Of a DNA stretch of 64,000 bases, positions 7,992 through 16,783 are shown in pieces. The notes under the pieces are model-generated. The model did no database searches and had not been told where the DNA came from. It saw only the letters and a list, made by a program, of their open reading frames with translations. Position numbers and translations under genes: made by a program. How positions within the stretch are numbered: position 1 is the first letter of the stretch; each line of letters begins with the position of its first letter. This DNA is from CAZCAQ01 sp964540135 (lineage in GTDB: Bacteria; Patescibacteriota; WWE3; UBA101185; UBA10185): the NCBI GenBank assembly GCA_964540135.1, contig CAZILK010000002.1, forward strand, positions 52,997 to 116,996. The letters run 5' to 3'.

Positions 7992-8513
7992 ATGAGTAAT
8001 ATCACAATCAGAGAAGCAAAGCTAACAGATGCTGGAAGAATTGCAGAAATTCACATTAAAACTTGGCAGTTTGCCTATAAAGGACTGATGCCGGATATTT
8101 TTCTCGCAGGTCTTTCTGTAGAAGCAAGAAAGACTTCATGGGAGAAAGCTCTATCTAATCCTAATCCAAAGGAAAGATTTTTTGTAGCAGAATTAGATGG
8201 AAAACTTGTTGGTTTTTGTGGTCTTGGGGCAAGCAGAGACAATGATGCAGCTGAGGATACGGGTGAACTATACGCGATCTATATTGATCCAGATTACATG
8301 GGAATAGGTGCAGGTTCTATACTAATGGCTACAGGACTTGCCTATCTTAAGGAAGTGGGTTTTAACTCTGCAACTCTTTGGGTTTTATCAACAAATACAA
8401 AAACACGCGAGTTTTATGAACACAAAGGGTGGAAAGCTGACGGCAAAACTAAAGTAGAAGCAAGACAAGATTTTGAGCTTCATGAGACTAGGTACGTTAC
8501 TAGCTTAGTGTGA
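7992..8513 (+). CDS. GNAT-family N-acetyltransferase
   Basis: A 173-residue protein with the GNAT fold. The N-terminal strand and helix are ITIREAKLTDAGRIAEIH, the acetyl-CoA pyrophosphate-binding segment is DPDYMGIGAGSILMATGL (Q/RxxGxG/A type, here MGIGAG), and the last part, SATLWVLSTNTKTREFYEHK, is the usual C-terminal strand and helix. It probably acetylates a small amine or a protein N-terminus; the acceptor is unknown. TATACT lies 6 nt before the ATG, implying a leaderless mRNA. The 135 bp upstream hold only a loose AGAGCT/AGCTCT dyad. Confidence 0.88.
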   Translation: MSNITIREAKLTDAGRIAEIHIKTWQFAYKGLMPDIFLAGLSVEARKTSWEKALSNPNPKERFFVAELDGKLVGFCGLGASRDNDAAEDTGELYAIYIDPDYMGIGAGSILMATGLAYLKEVGFNSATLWVLSTNTKTREFYEHKGWKADGKTKVEARQDFELHETRYVTSLV

Positions 8514-8534
8514 AAACCGAAAAACTATCAATAA

Positions 8535-8855
8535 CTAGACTAACGAGATAGGATAAATATCAAAAGAAACCTCATCATAGGGATGAACTTGTTTTACTGC
8601 TGCCATAACTCCCTGAAGAAGATCTTTTGAGCAAACTGCTTCGATCCTCTCTTCCTCAGCTTCTGCAAACTCACCCACTGAACCGATAACTGGATTAGCA
8701 CCATTTAAAGGCTTGTAACGAGCTACTCCCGTTACCGAAAAACTACAATGACTATAGTTACCTATTTTCCCAGCTCCGGCATCCCCCATCGCTTTTCTTA
8801 CCTGATCTGCATGTGTAACTGGTACAAAAACAGCTAATTTAACAATATCTTCCAT
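8535..8855 (-). CDS. Stand-alone Nif3/YqfO-type PII-like domain protein
   Basis: This 106-residue protein matches the ferredoxin-like insertion found in the middle of Nif3/YqfO (GTP cyclohydrolase 1 type 2 homologue) proteins. The signs are VKLAVFVPVTHADQVRKAM, GAGKIGNYSHCSFS, the GANPVIG turn and a last strand ending VHPYDEVSFDIYP. The flanking Nif3 metal-binding halves are absent, so it stands alone like CutA/PII relatives and may form trimers that bind a small ligand or metal; function is unknown. TAATCT lies 6 nt before the ATG. I see nothing definite in the 102 bp upstream. Confidence 0.75.
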   Translation of the reverse strand: MEDIVKLAVFVPVTHADQVRKAMGDAGAGKIGNYSHCSFSVTGVARYKPLNGANPVIGSVGEFAEAEEERIEAVCSKDLLQGVMAAVKQVHPYDEVSFDIYPISLV

Positions 8856-8957
8856 AAAGCTAGATTAGACTATATTTGCCAAAAGATAAATATGAAAAAG
8901 ATAAAGAAAGTAAGCAAATACCAATACCCCCGATCAACCTCAACAAGTCGAGGTGCT

Positions 8958-10121
8958 CTAGTTAGTCGATTGGCTGACTGAAATCCCTCCAAAGTCGGTA
9001 TATATCAGTGAACCTTTTAGAGGACCTGAGGTGACTATAATATGTTCATATTCCTCTGGAGTTCCCCCATTTTCAAAAACTATAGATCCAGTTGAATATA
9101 ACATCTCTCGTAGCTCATCTGGAGTGTAATCAGGAATTGAAGTTGAGAATGTTACAGAATTTCCAGCAGCTCCAAGTATTCTAAAGTCAACCTTGACATG
9201 AGAACGCCCATTTGAATCAACTGCAGCTTCACCTATATCTACTAGCGATTCTGGTAACGCGTCAACTTGTTCTGGGCTTAAATGCGTACCAGCTATCGGC
9301 AAGTGCAACCTACCCTCATCATCAACGTACGCACCAGCTTCGTTCAGTATACTCATAACATCGTCTCTATCGTCTTCCCCAACTATCTTTTCCTGCAATC
9401 TAGTGAAAAAACTGTCCTCAGCTGGATCCGGTGTGTACTCTGCTACTGGGTGCAAGTCCAAAGTACTAGGCATAGATACACCATTTAATTCCGCAATTTC
9501 AACATAACCATATCCGACCATGCCACCCACATGAGTCCAAGCTTTAAAATCGTACCTATTTGGATATTTATTACTTGGAAGGACTATTAATAGATTACCT
9601 TCACTGGCTGCTCGTGCAATTTTTGTTGAAGACTCATCATCCAGCTCACCAGATACTGTAATACTTAATATGTGTTTTTCACCGCCTGGTTCTTCAAACT
9701 CAAGTCCTATTTCAGTTACTAGCGGATTACCAACATAATCTGAAGAGTGCATATGTTTAAAACTAACTTCAATAGGCAGTTCAAGAGAAAAATACCCATC
9801 TCCAGGTTTAATGACTTTTCGACTCAGCAATTCTTGTAAACCGTCGGTAAACACACCATCTCGTGACTGGGCTTCGCCATCAAAGCGCATTGAAGGCCTA
9901 GTATGATCGGCAAGAGGGTTAGGTACCTTGGCATTCTCAATCATCTCAGCCAAAGCTTCTTGTCTTTCTTCAAGAGGTATAGAGGACTCAGGCCTGATGC
10001 TTGTAACTGCATCTGCAACCTTGTTTTCACCATAGATGTACCCCCCGAGAGCCGCGGCTCCTCCTAGACTTGCTATAAATAGTGCTGCCTTAGCCTTATC
10101 AGCATTCGAAAATTCCGACAT
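8958..10121 (-). CDS. Membrane-anchored extracytoplasmic protein of unknown function
   Basis: A 387-residue protein with one N-terminal membrane segment (about residues 12-30, AALFIASLGGAAALGGYIYG) and a long outside part rich in beta-type sequence. Two stretches have related endings (YVGNPLVTEIGLEFEEPGG and VKVDFRILGAAGNSVTFSTS), suggesting two similar beta domains, but I do not recognise them. A strong Shine-Dalgarno site AAAGGAGG precedes the ATG by 9-10 nt, and TATAAT (10161-10166, minus strand) gives a leader of about 33 nt. This is unusual in a window where most genes look leaderless. Confidence 0.6.
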   Translation of the reverse strand: MSEFSNADKAKAALFIASLGGAAALGGYIYGENKVADAVTSIRPESSIPLEERQEALAEMIENAKVPNPLADHTRPSMRFDGEAQSRDGVFTDGLQELLSRKVIKPGDGYFSLELPIEVSFKHMHSSDYVGNPLVTEIGLEFEEPGGEKHILSITVSGELDDESSTKIARAASEGNLLIVLPSNKYPNRYDFKAWTHVGGMVGYGYVEIAELNGVSMPSTLDLHPVAEYTPDPAEDSFFTRLQEKIVGEDDRDDVMSILNEAGAYVDDEGRLHLPIAGTHLSPEQVDALPESLVDIGEAAVDSNGRSHVKVDFRILGAAGNSVTFSTSIPDYTPDELREMLYSTGSIVFENGGTPEEYEHIIVTSGPLKGSLIYTDFGGISVSQSTN

Positions 10122-10328
10122 ACTACTAAAACCTCCTTTAAAATAAAATGTATCAATTTAATTATATATAAAAAACATAAAAAGCGAAAGCTGATTTGAT
10201 TTAACCTATTATTCGACCTCTGAATTCTTAAACACATTAGAATTTCGAAATAGTTGGCTAAATATAAGCTAGAAAGGATAAGCACACTTATTCTAGAAGT
10301 CCTGCTTGAATTCAACTACAATCCATAT

Positions 10329-10844
10329 ATGACAACGCTTGGTCACATAACATCATCATATATACTAGCTAATGCCTCAAGACTTGTAGGAGTCAGTCCA
10401 ACAGATAGTGAGATTCTAATTACAGTACTTGCAGGTAATATACTTGATCTTGATGTAATTGCCGGTGTATTGCTCAAAAAACGAGGCGATGAACACCACA
10501 ACTTCATAACACACTCGCCTTTTGGTGCACTTCTTATCTATATCCCTATCGCAGTATTACTTGCCTACTTTGAAAATTACTTCCTTCTTATTTTAATACC
10601 CCTCGCATTCCTCTTACACTTGGTACTTGATGACATAAGTTACTGGTTTTACCGTTTTGGATTTCAACAAATTAGCAAATATCCCCAAATAAATTGGCTG
10701 TATCCTGTCAGAAAAGGACGAACTGACAATTGGTCCCCATCCAATAGATACGCAATCATCACCTACTTTAAAAAAGCTCGAGTAAATGTTGCTATTGAGC
10801 TTATTTTTTTAGTAGTTGCAGTATTACTTTTTATCTATAGCTGA
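10329..10844 (+). CDS. YdjM/DUF457-like membrane-bound metal-dependent hydrolase
   Basis: A protein of about 171 residues beginning MTTLGHITSSYILAN, with a short loop, HHNFITHSPFG, that matches the HRxxTHS metal motif of membrane-bound hydrolases of the YdjM/DUF457 family, then two or three strongly hydrophobic helices. A second conserved patch, HLVLDDISYW, probably adds ligands. The natural substrate of the family is unclear. An upstream TTG-started extension from 10254 is not used: TACAAT lies exactly 6 nt before the ATG at 10329. Confidence 0.75.
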   Translation: MTTLGHITSSYILANASRLVGVSPTDSEILITVLAGNILDLDVIAGVLLKKRGDEHHNFITHSPFGALLIYIPIAVLLAYFENYFLLILIPLAFLLHLVLDDISYWFYRFGFQQISKYPQINWLYPVRKGRTDNWSPSNRYAIITYFKKARVNVAIELIFLVVAVLLFIYS

Positions 10845-10917
10845 TTCTCAAATTAAGCATAGACTGCAGAGCAGTCTGGGTATGGAAGTAAATATCGATT
10901 TGTTTTACAATCCTCAA

Positions 10918-11751
10918 ATGAGTACCCTCGGAACAAGAGAAGATAATATTCAAATTGGCAATATAATTTCCTCAAATTACGGACTTACAATAAGCTTTAT
11001 TGAGCTTATCAGCTGGGGCTATACGACAAATTGCTTCTATATAAAAACAGATGAGGGAGATTTTGTTGCGCGTGTTTCTGATTTTAGTGAAGAGAAAGTA
11101 CTAGATATTAAACGAGATATGCTCATCTCAAGTGTACTAGGAAGTGAGTTTTTACTGCCAACATTTCTTAAAACAACCAATGAAGAAGATCTTGTAACCT
11201 TTACAGATCTTGATAACAAAAAAAGACTGCTTAGGATATCCGATCACAAAGAAGGAGTCATGCCTTTTGCTCTTGATGAAGAGCTACTTATTAAAATAAC
11301 TGAATATCTTTACAAGTTACATAATACTGTCCCTGTAACCGCACTTAACCAGCTCCGCGACTCGGAACTGGTCCCAAGCATCTCAAGTCCCCATCAAGTA
11401 CTACTACATGGAGATTTAACACCGTCAAATGTACTTGTTGCACATGGGGAGATTGTTAGAGTTGTGGACTTTGAAATGGCACACTTTGGTCCCCCAGAGT
11501 ATGATCTTGCCAAAACCGCACTCTTTTCTTGGTTTTACTTAAATAAAAAAGAATTTACAGAGATTACTGAAATAGTAACAAGAGCATATGCAAAGAATTT
11601 AAACAAAGACCTGCTTAATGAATACTCTAAAACACATCTCAAAACGCATCTAGATAATATTTTAGCTCATGAGGGTTCTTATCAGAATCCTGCAGATTTC
11701 CAAAGAGATGTAACCTTCACCAAATCTATGCTCTCACGCCTCCTGAGTTAA
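10918..11751 (+). CDS. Aminoglycoside phosphotransferase (APH)-like kinase
   Basis: A protein of about 277 residues with the APH/choline-kinase fold. It has the catalytic loop LLHGDLTPSNVLVAHG (HGDxxxxN) and the metal-binding VVDFEMAHFGPPEYDLA (Asp of the DFG-like motif, then the family's GP.xxDLA). The N-terminal lobe has a short glycine-poor loop and a Lys/Arg-containing strand. Targets could be a sugar, an amine or a small cell component; resistance is not implied. TACAAT 6 nt before the ATG supports this start over longer ORF options at 10816 and 10882. The 3' end overlaps the convergent thymidylate synthase gene by 18 bp. Confidence 0.8.
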   Translation: MSTLGTREDNIQIGNIISSNYGLTISFIELISWGYTTNCFYIKTDEGDFVARVSDFSEEKVLDIKRDMLISSVLGSEFLLPTFLKTTNEEDLVTFTDLDNKKRLLRISDHKEGVMPFALDEELLIKITEYLYKLHNTVPVTALNQLRDSELVPSISSPHQVLLHGDLTPSNVLVAHGEIVRVVDFEMAHFGPPEYDLAKTALFSWFYLNKKEFTEITEIVTRAYAKNLNKDLLNEYSKTHLKTHLDNILAHEGSYQNPADFQRDVTFTKSMLSRLLS

Positions 11752-13281
11752 TCTTAGAGGCTGGTCTTGCATAAACTTAAGTCCAAGCTTAACTGCCGTC
11801 TCAGCCTTTGCTAACTGGCGTCCTAAGTCTGCTGCTGCACCAAGATCTGAAATCAACATATCCTTTATTGCAAGAGCACACATATCTCTTGCAACTTTTG
11901 GTTTAGTCCCGTCTTCAACAAACTCAGCAAGCTTAGTGCTTCCTTCGGGGTTAAAAAACTTCAAAACAATATCTTTACCATTTAACTCAACAGTGTAGTA
12001 GCCTCTTGGATCCCATTGGCAGGTTCTTCCTGTATTGTCATTGTCTTTCACAATCTTTAAACTATCGCTCCAATCAGTATCATAGATTTCAGCTATATGA
12101 GACACTGTTGTTAGAACCCCCATATCTTGGCCAATTTCAACAGCTAGTCTCTGCTGTAAAGTTCTTAATGCAAAAGCATTAAGAGGCCATGCTCCATAAA
12201 TATCATTGTTGCGAAAAACACAAGTCATATTGAGCTTTCCTTCGATACATTGGGCTAGTATCATCACAAGACAAGGTACTTTCCATCCTTTTGTTTGCCC
12301 ATCTGCTTTGATTTCAGTCTTTTTTGGCGGAAAATTATCAATATGCGGTTTCCAAAGTACTGCCAGTGCCCCCCTGTCATAAGGATATCTTGTTAACTTC
12401 TCAGCCATCTGTTTATATTGATCAACCTTGTCCCAAGTAAAAATACGCTCACCATATGTATATGCTTGCCCTTGTAAATCAATATCAAAAAATCCCTTAA
12501 TGTATAAATCTAACCCCTCTTTACCAAAATTTAAAAACTCCGGTAATACTGGGGTGGTTGGATCTTCTTTTTCAACAACAATACTTAGGTTATGAACCTC
12601 TTTAACATTTGAATACATTCCGGGAACTTCGACCCCAAATCTGTTAATAACTTTAAGTGCATCTATCCATGCATCAGAAATTGTTTCTCTTCTAATTTTA
12701 AAAACTGAGGTGTCTGACGGAAATTTAGAAATCACTTCTTGTTTTGGTTCAGGAAATAAAATAGGTTTTGCAAAAGCTTCTTTTTGAACAAAAGTTTTTG
12801 TTAATTCTTTAATTTTAGTAAGAGGTTGCATTCTTAAGTCAAAGATCTCCACAGCCTGCTTAAGATCAGAAAGAGCCTCCGGAGTAAATTCTTTATCCAA
12901 TAATGCTTCGGGATCGCCGTTAATTGAGAAGCCTTTTCGATCACCGCTTTCACCAAAACATTCGGTGAAACCATTGGCAAAAAACTTTAAAAGCGCGTCC
13001 CCACTCCCCTGTCGATCAACTCCACAAAGAACAATATAGCGGATTGTTGGATTTGCAAAAATATTTCGAAACATCGGATTTATTCCGCGTTTAGTATAAA
13101 GCTGACCACACGCACAGTAATCAACCCCGTCTTTATCCAACACATCTGCAACGCTTTCTTTTGGCATCCACAAAGTCGCAATACCAATATTGGAGGCTTT
13201 GTTTTTTATAATCAAGGCATCTTTAAAATAGATCGGCCAGTTGGCAATTTTCTCTGCATCACTAACAGTTAATAAGTCCAT
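11734..13281 (-). CDS. ThyA-like protein with MtrA-like and DUF4346 regions
   Basis: A 515-residue three-part protein. The N-terminal part (about residues 20-125) resembles the MtrA/DUF4346-associated fold (ACGQLYTKRGINPMFRNI, NPTIRYIVLCGVD). The middle (about 190-400) is a divergent thymidylate synthase, with VPCLVMILAQ carrying the candidate nucleophile Cys, NDIYGAWPLNAFALRTLQ in place of the usual dUMP-binding QRSxDxxLGxPFN, and SHIAEIYDTDW in place of GDxHIY. The C-terminal part is DUF4346 (DPRGYYTVEL, LGRQLAKAETAVKLGLKF). It probably methylates or hydroxymethylates a pyrimidine deoxynucleotide. Its start overlaps the dCMP deaminase gene by 13 bp, which fits a dCMP to dUMP to dTMP route. 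Confidence 0.75.
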   Translation of the reverse strand: MDLLTVSDAEKIANWPIYFKDALIIKNKASNIGIATLWMPKESVADVLDKDGVDYCACGQLYTKRGINPMFRNIFANPTIRYIVLCGVDRQGSGDALLKFFANGFTECFGESGDRKGFSINGDPEALLDKEFTPEALSDLKQAVEIFDLRMQPLTKIKELTKTFVQKEAFAKPILFPEPKQEVISKFPSDTSVFKIRRETISDAWIDALKVINRFGVEVPGMYSNVKEVHNLSIVVEKEDPTTPVLPEFLNFGKEGLDLYIKGFFDIDLQGQAYTYGERIFTWDKVDQYKQMAEKLTRYPYDRGALAVLWKPHIDNFPPKKTEIKADGQTKGWKVPCLVMILAQCIEGKLNMTCVFRNNDIYGAWPLNAFALRTLQQRLAVEIGQDMGVLTTVSHIAEIYDTDWSDSLKIVKDNDNTGRTCQWDPRGYYTVELNGKDIVLKFFNPEGSTKLAEFVEDGTKPKVARDMCALAIKDMLISDLGAAADLGRQLAKAETAVKLGLKFMQDQPLRLTQEA

Positions 13282-13736
13282 TTATCCCCCCAAACTTCCT
13301 CACCTGCTATTTTTATAACCTCAATATTATTTGACTTGAAAAGACTTAGAGAAGCGTTGCCGTCATTTATATAGTCAGTCATGTAATAAAGTTTTGAGAT
13401 ACTTGCTTTAACGAGAAGTCTTGCACAGGCGGGACATGGGAACGTTGTCACATAAATCTCAGTTCCCTTAAGACTTATCCCCTTCGCTGCGGCTTGACCT
13501 ACAACCGATGCTTCTGCATGAATAGAACATGTAATCTCAGGACATCTCCCGGCTGTCAGTTCTCTTTCCCTCCTATCACAAACTCCCTTTTGACAATATA
13601 TCTCTCCGGGAAGAGTTTCGTTAAAGCTGGTGAGAATTTTAGTACCATCTCTCACAACAATACAGCCAACTTTATGAAAACAAAGCGAGTTATCACACAG
13701 GAGACAGGCAGATTTCATTATTTCTTTAGGCAGCAT
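13269..13736 (-). CDS. dCMP deaminase / CDA-type zinc deaminase
   Basis: A 155-residue cytidine/deoxycytidylate deaminase family protein. The zinc and catalytic motif is CSIHAEASVVGQAA (HAE), and the second ligand motif is TTFPCPACARLLVKA (PCxxC). Four extra Cys in the first 60 residues and a CQKGVCDRRE patch resemble the zinc-containing insert of dCMP deaminases. It probably converts dCMP to dUMP. It lies between the thymidylate-synthase-like gene (overlapping it) and the tandem nucleotidyltransferase gene (2 bp spacing). An inner ATG (MKSACLL) could be the true start. Confidence 0.88.
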   Translation of the reverse strand: MLPKEIMKSACLLCDNSLCFHKVGCIVVRDGTKILTSFNETLPGEIYCQKGVCDRRERELTAGRCPEITCSIHAEASVVGQAAAKGISLKGTEIYVTTFPCPACARLLVKASISKLYYMTDYINDGNASLSLFKSNNIEVIKIAGEEVWGDKWTY

Positions 13737-13738
13737 AA

Positions 13739-14938
13739 TTATTTTTTAAGTTTTGGCTCTTCGGCGAGGATTTTATGATACTTCTCCTCATCCATACATT
13801 CTTTAAATATTTGCTTAACTTTAAGTCCTGCTAACTTATCGATTATACCAGAGGACGAGGTATTGAATGCCTGTCTTTTTCCAAGTACCACCTGCCCTTT
13901 ATAGGACTTAACAAGCTTATACTCTTTACTCTTCTTATATCCATTGTTCCAGCTCTCATCAACAGTATAAAACGCATCTGGTTTTAGCTCTCTTAAGCAC
14001 TCAAGGATCGGGCCTCCATCAAAGATTACAACGTAATCAACTGGATCTAAATGGCACAGAGTATATGCACGTGAGAACTGTGAAATAATTGGCCTACCTA
14101 TCCCCTTTGTATACCGAATAACATCATCAGAAGGTATGCCAACAACAAGTATGTCTCCGCACAAGCCCGCTTGCTCAACAAACCTTGCATGACCAATATG
14201 GAATAAATCAAACCCCCCTGCAACAAATGAGATCTTTTTATTCCTGTGAAGCTTACGAATCTTACTAAGACTATCTATGCCAACAACAGACATTGTTGGA
14301 TCGTAAGCTTTCTTGGAAGATGGAGTTTGAGGTCCAAAGTCTGCAGGGCGTAAATCCTCGCCAGGAGTTAACGAAAAATTCCTCACTTTTTCTTTTAAAT
14401 AATATTCTAAAATCTGAATAACTCTGATATTTGCTATATGCTCAATAAGATCAGTTGTGCTGTAGTACGGTTTATGAACTGGAGCAATTATAATTTTTGT
14501 TTTGGTCATTTTAGTAACTTCTTTATCTGTTGCACTACGAATACCGGTGTCCCAGCTAAGTTCTACTGTATAAAAAATATCAGGCTTTAATAAAAGCACG
14601 ACATCATATGGATTTTTTTCATCAACCGAAACTACATAATCTACAACTTTTAAAAAAGTGAGAAGTTCTTTTCTTATCTCTTCCGAGATTAGTGGGAACT
14701 CAGAACCTTTTGCTTTTTCTGAAAAATCTGTTGATACTCCAACAACCAGAATGTCTCCCTGTGCTTTAGCTTCAGCCAAATACCTGCATTGCCCGGGGTG
14801 TAAAAGGTTGTATGAACCGATTGTGAAAACAATCTTTTTGTTTTGTTTTTTTAATTTTGTTGATAACTGTGGAAGCTGAGAGAGATCAAGTAGTTTTGTT
14901 TTACGTGTTAAATGATTTTTAAGCTTGGTTTTGTACAC
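13739..14938 (-). CDS. Tandem cytidylyltransferase-like nucleotidyltransferase
   Basis: A 399-residue protein made of two successive nucleotidyltransferase domains of the glycerol-3-phosphate cytidylyltransferase/RfaE-C type. The second (about residues 230-390) has the intact signature GGFDLFHIGHARFVEQA (HxGH). The first (about 30-190) reads IGSYNLLHPGQCRYLAEA, so the second His of the HxGH motif is Gln and that half may be catalytically weak. Both contain GDILVVG and a YTV(E/D)xSW segment, so this is an internal duplication. The start codon is GTG. The substrate (sugar phosphate, ethanolamine or glycerol phosphate) is unknown. It is the first gene of a three-gene minus-strand cluster. Confidence 0.8.
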   Translation of the reverse strand: MYKTKLKNHLTRKTKLLDLSQLPQLSTKLKKQNKKIVFTIGSYNLLHPGQCRYLAEAKAQGDILVVGVSTDFSEKAKGSEFPLISEEIRKELLTFLKVVDYVVSVDEKNPYDVVLLLKPDIFYTVELSWDTGIRSATDKEVTKMTKTKIIIAPVHKPYYSTTDLIEHIANIRVIQILEYYLKEKVRNFSLTPGEDLRPADFGPQTPSSKKAYDPTMSVVGIDSLSKIRKLHRNKKISFVAGGFDLFHIGHARFVEQAGLCGDILVVGIPSDDVIRYTKGIGRPIISQFSRAYTLCHLDPVDYVVIFDGGPILECLRELKPDAFYTVDESWNNGYKKSKEYKLVKSYKGQVVLGKRQAFNTSSSGIIDKLAGLKVKQIFKECMDEEKYHKILAEEPKLKK

Positions 14939-14981
14939 AGTGGGGATTATTATATATAATAACTTTTGTTTATCAATAATT

Positions 14982-15479
14982 ATGAAACAAACTAAAGACC
15001 CTTATTCGAATGAAGCTCAGATGACTGCACGAATCGGGAACGAGTGGTACGATACTATCTCCTCAACAGTTACAAAATGCCCTTTTTGTGATTTGAAAGC
15101 TAAATATCTTGTTAAAGACTGGGACAACTGCGTACTTACTGTTAATACTTTCCCTTACATTGATGGCCACCTGATGGTTGTTCCAAAAAGACATGTTGAA
15201 CGGTTAACTGATCTAAACAAAAAGGAGTGGGCAGAAGCGCAAGAACTTTTATCAAAAGGGATGGATGTTTTGCGTAAACATTTTGAGTATGTTGACTTCA
15301 ATATACTGTACAGAGAAGGCGGCAAAGACTCAGGTTCAAGCCTTAAACACCTCCACATTCACATTATCCCAACACGAGGCCTATTAACGTATCGACTTGG
15401 TGGTTTTAATTTTGACTTTCAAAAGATCAACTTCCCGCCAGTAGAAACTGCTGATAAATTACGACAGTTGTACAACTGA
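14982..15479 (+). CDS. HIT-family nucleotide hydrolase/transferase
   Basis: A protein of about 165 residues with the histidine triad LKHLHIHIIPTRG (HxHxH) and a zinc CPFC near the N-terminus, plus the usual NTFPYIDGHLMVVPKRH strand-turn. HIT proteins hydrolyse or transfer nucleotide monophosphates (for example Ap4A or adenylated substrates). The true start is taken as ATG 14982 (MKQTKDPY), because the 19 codons before it are hydrophobic and lie in the divergent promoter region. The gene is convergent with murB, 7 bp away. Confidence 0.9.
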   Translation: MKQTKDPYSNEAQMTARIGNEWYDTISSTVTKCPFCDLKAKYLVKDWDNCVLTVNTFPYIDGHLMVVPKRHVERLTDLNKKEWAEAQELLSKGMDVLRKHFEYVDFNILYREGGKDSGSSLKHLHIHIIPTRGLLTYRLGGFNFDFQKINFPPVETADKLRQLYN

Positions 15480-15486
15480 GTTATGG

Positions 15487-16521
15487 CTAGAACTCTCCTA
15501 CTCTAACAATTTCCTCAATCAAATCTAACCCTAGTTTGTTTTTAGCGGTTTCTTTTACAAATTCGATTAAACTTGCGTAATCTCTAGCAGTAGCACCAGG
15601 ATGTGTGATAATAAAATTAGCATGTGTTTCACAAATCTGAACTCCTCCAATTTTATAGCCTTTTAAGTTTAAAACTTTATCGATGATGTAACCTGTAGAT
15701 AGATTGTCAAGAGAACAAGAGGCCTTTTGTTCCTCAGTTATATTTCTAAAAATTGAACCAATGGAATTCTTTGGCTGAAGTGTTTTTTGCGCTATCCATT
15801 TATTAGCAACTTCCCTAGCCTTTTGCTTATCTCCCAAAAACAACACAAATGTAGCTGACAAAATATAATCTCCAGTACTATGAAATATAGTGTCATAATA
15901 ATTGAGCCCGAGTTCTTCTCTTTTGAGAATTTTTCTTTCCCCGCTTTTTGTTAGAATTTCAACTTCTTCTAAAAATTGTCCGATTAACCACTTGGCACCG
16001 TGAATATTATTCCAAACAGCACCGCCAATTGTTCCAGGTATTCCAGCAAACACCTCAAGTCCGCAAGCGCCATGCTCAATACAGTAACTAATGGCATAGG
16101 ATAGTGGTGTACCACTAAGAATGTTGACTCGTATGCCCTCACTTGTAGGAGAGATATCTATACCTTTAAGATCCAGAAACCCTGGCATCCAGTGACTTTC
16201 TTCTTTTTTTGCCTCCCCTGTTTGGTTGAAATCAATTCTAACTTTATCTAAGAGCTCAATACCTGTACAAGAGTTTTTAATAACAAGGCCTCTAAACCCT
16301 TTATCCCCAATTAAGGTGTTAGATCCTCCGCCCAATACAAACAAAGGGATGTTGTTTTCTCGTGAGAAATTAATAGCAGGGGCAATATCTTCAATATTAG
16401 TTATGTTTATAAAGAGATCAGCAGGCCCACCTATCTTTAAAGTTGAGTATTTTGCAAGAGATTCGTTTTCAAAGACTTGAATTGATACAAGCTTCTGGAG
16501 CTTGCTAACATTATTTGTCAT
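15487..16521 (-). CDS. murB: UDP-N-acetylenolpyruvoylglucosamine reductase (MurB)
   Basis: This 344-residue enzyme reduces UDP-GlcNAc-enolpyruvate to UDP-MurNAc with FAD and NADPH in peptidoglycan precursor synthesis. It has YSTLKIGGPADLFINI, the FAD-binding VLGGGSNTLIGDKG, AGIPGTIGGAVWNN, the catalytic-Ser region GSIFRNI and a C-terminal HANFIITHPGATA. About 25 extra residues near 105-130 (rich in K, E and P) are an insertion. A weak CATTCT box lies 6 nt before the ATG. It clusters with murA on the same strand. Confidence 0.93.
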   Translation of the reverse strand: MTNNVSKLQKLVSIQVFENESLAKYSTLKIGGPADLFINITNIEDIAPAINFSRENNIPLFVLGGGSNTLIGDKGFRGLVIKNSCTGIELLDKVRIDFNQTGEAKKEESHWMPGFLDLKGIDISPTSEGIRVNILSGTPLSYAISYCIEHGACGLEVFAGIPGTIGGAVWNNIHGAKWLIGQFLEEVEILTKSGERKILKREELGLNYYDTIFHSTGDYILSATFVLFLGDKQKAREVANKWIAQKTLQPKNSIGSIFRNITEEQKASCSLDNLSTGYIIDKVLNLKGYKIGGVQICETHANFIITHPGATARDYASLIEFVKETAKNKLGLDLIEEIVRVGEF

Positions 16522-16537
16522 AGCATCAGAATGCGAC

Positions 16538-16753
16538 TTAACTACTTGAGACAGGAGAATCTCCGCTTGAGGTCCCAGATGTTAGAACAGCTGAGTCCTT
16601 TATAACAATATCATCTCCCGGCTCTTGTAAGTTCAATATAGTCTCCTCCAACTCTAGTATAGCCCAAGCCGCTTTCTTTGCAGCAGCCCAAAGATCATCG
16701 GTAGCTAATTTGGGCTCTTCTTGTATTCCCTGTTCCGTTGCAAGATTTTCCAT
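16538..16753 (-). CDS. Small acidic hypothetical protein
   Basis: A 71-residue acidic protein (MENLATEQGI start, then DDLWAAAKKAAWAILELEETI) I do not recognise. It is helical and soluble, with a Ser/Gly-rich tail. It is encoded between murA and murB on the same strand, with a weak purine-rich AAAGAAAG site before the ATG, so it is probably co-transcribed. The context suggests a cell-wall role, but nothing in the sequence shows one. Confidence 0.4.
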   Translation of the reverse strand: MENLATEQGIQEEPKLATDDLWAAAKKAAWAILELEETILNLQEPGDDIVIKDSAVLTSGTSSGDSPVSSS

Positions 16754-16783
16754 ATTTAGTTCTTTCTTTGAGCAGAATTCTAA

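Noticed and set aside
10254..10328. Longer TTG start of the YdjM-like protein
   Set aside because: The -10 box TACAAT lies inside this stretch, 6 nt before the ATG at 10329, and the family starts at that ATG.
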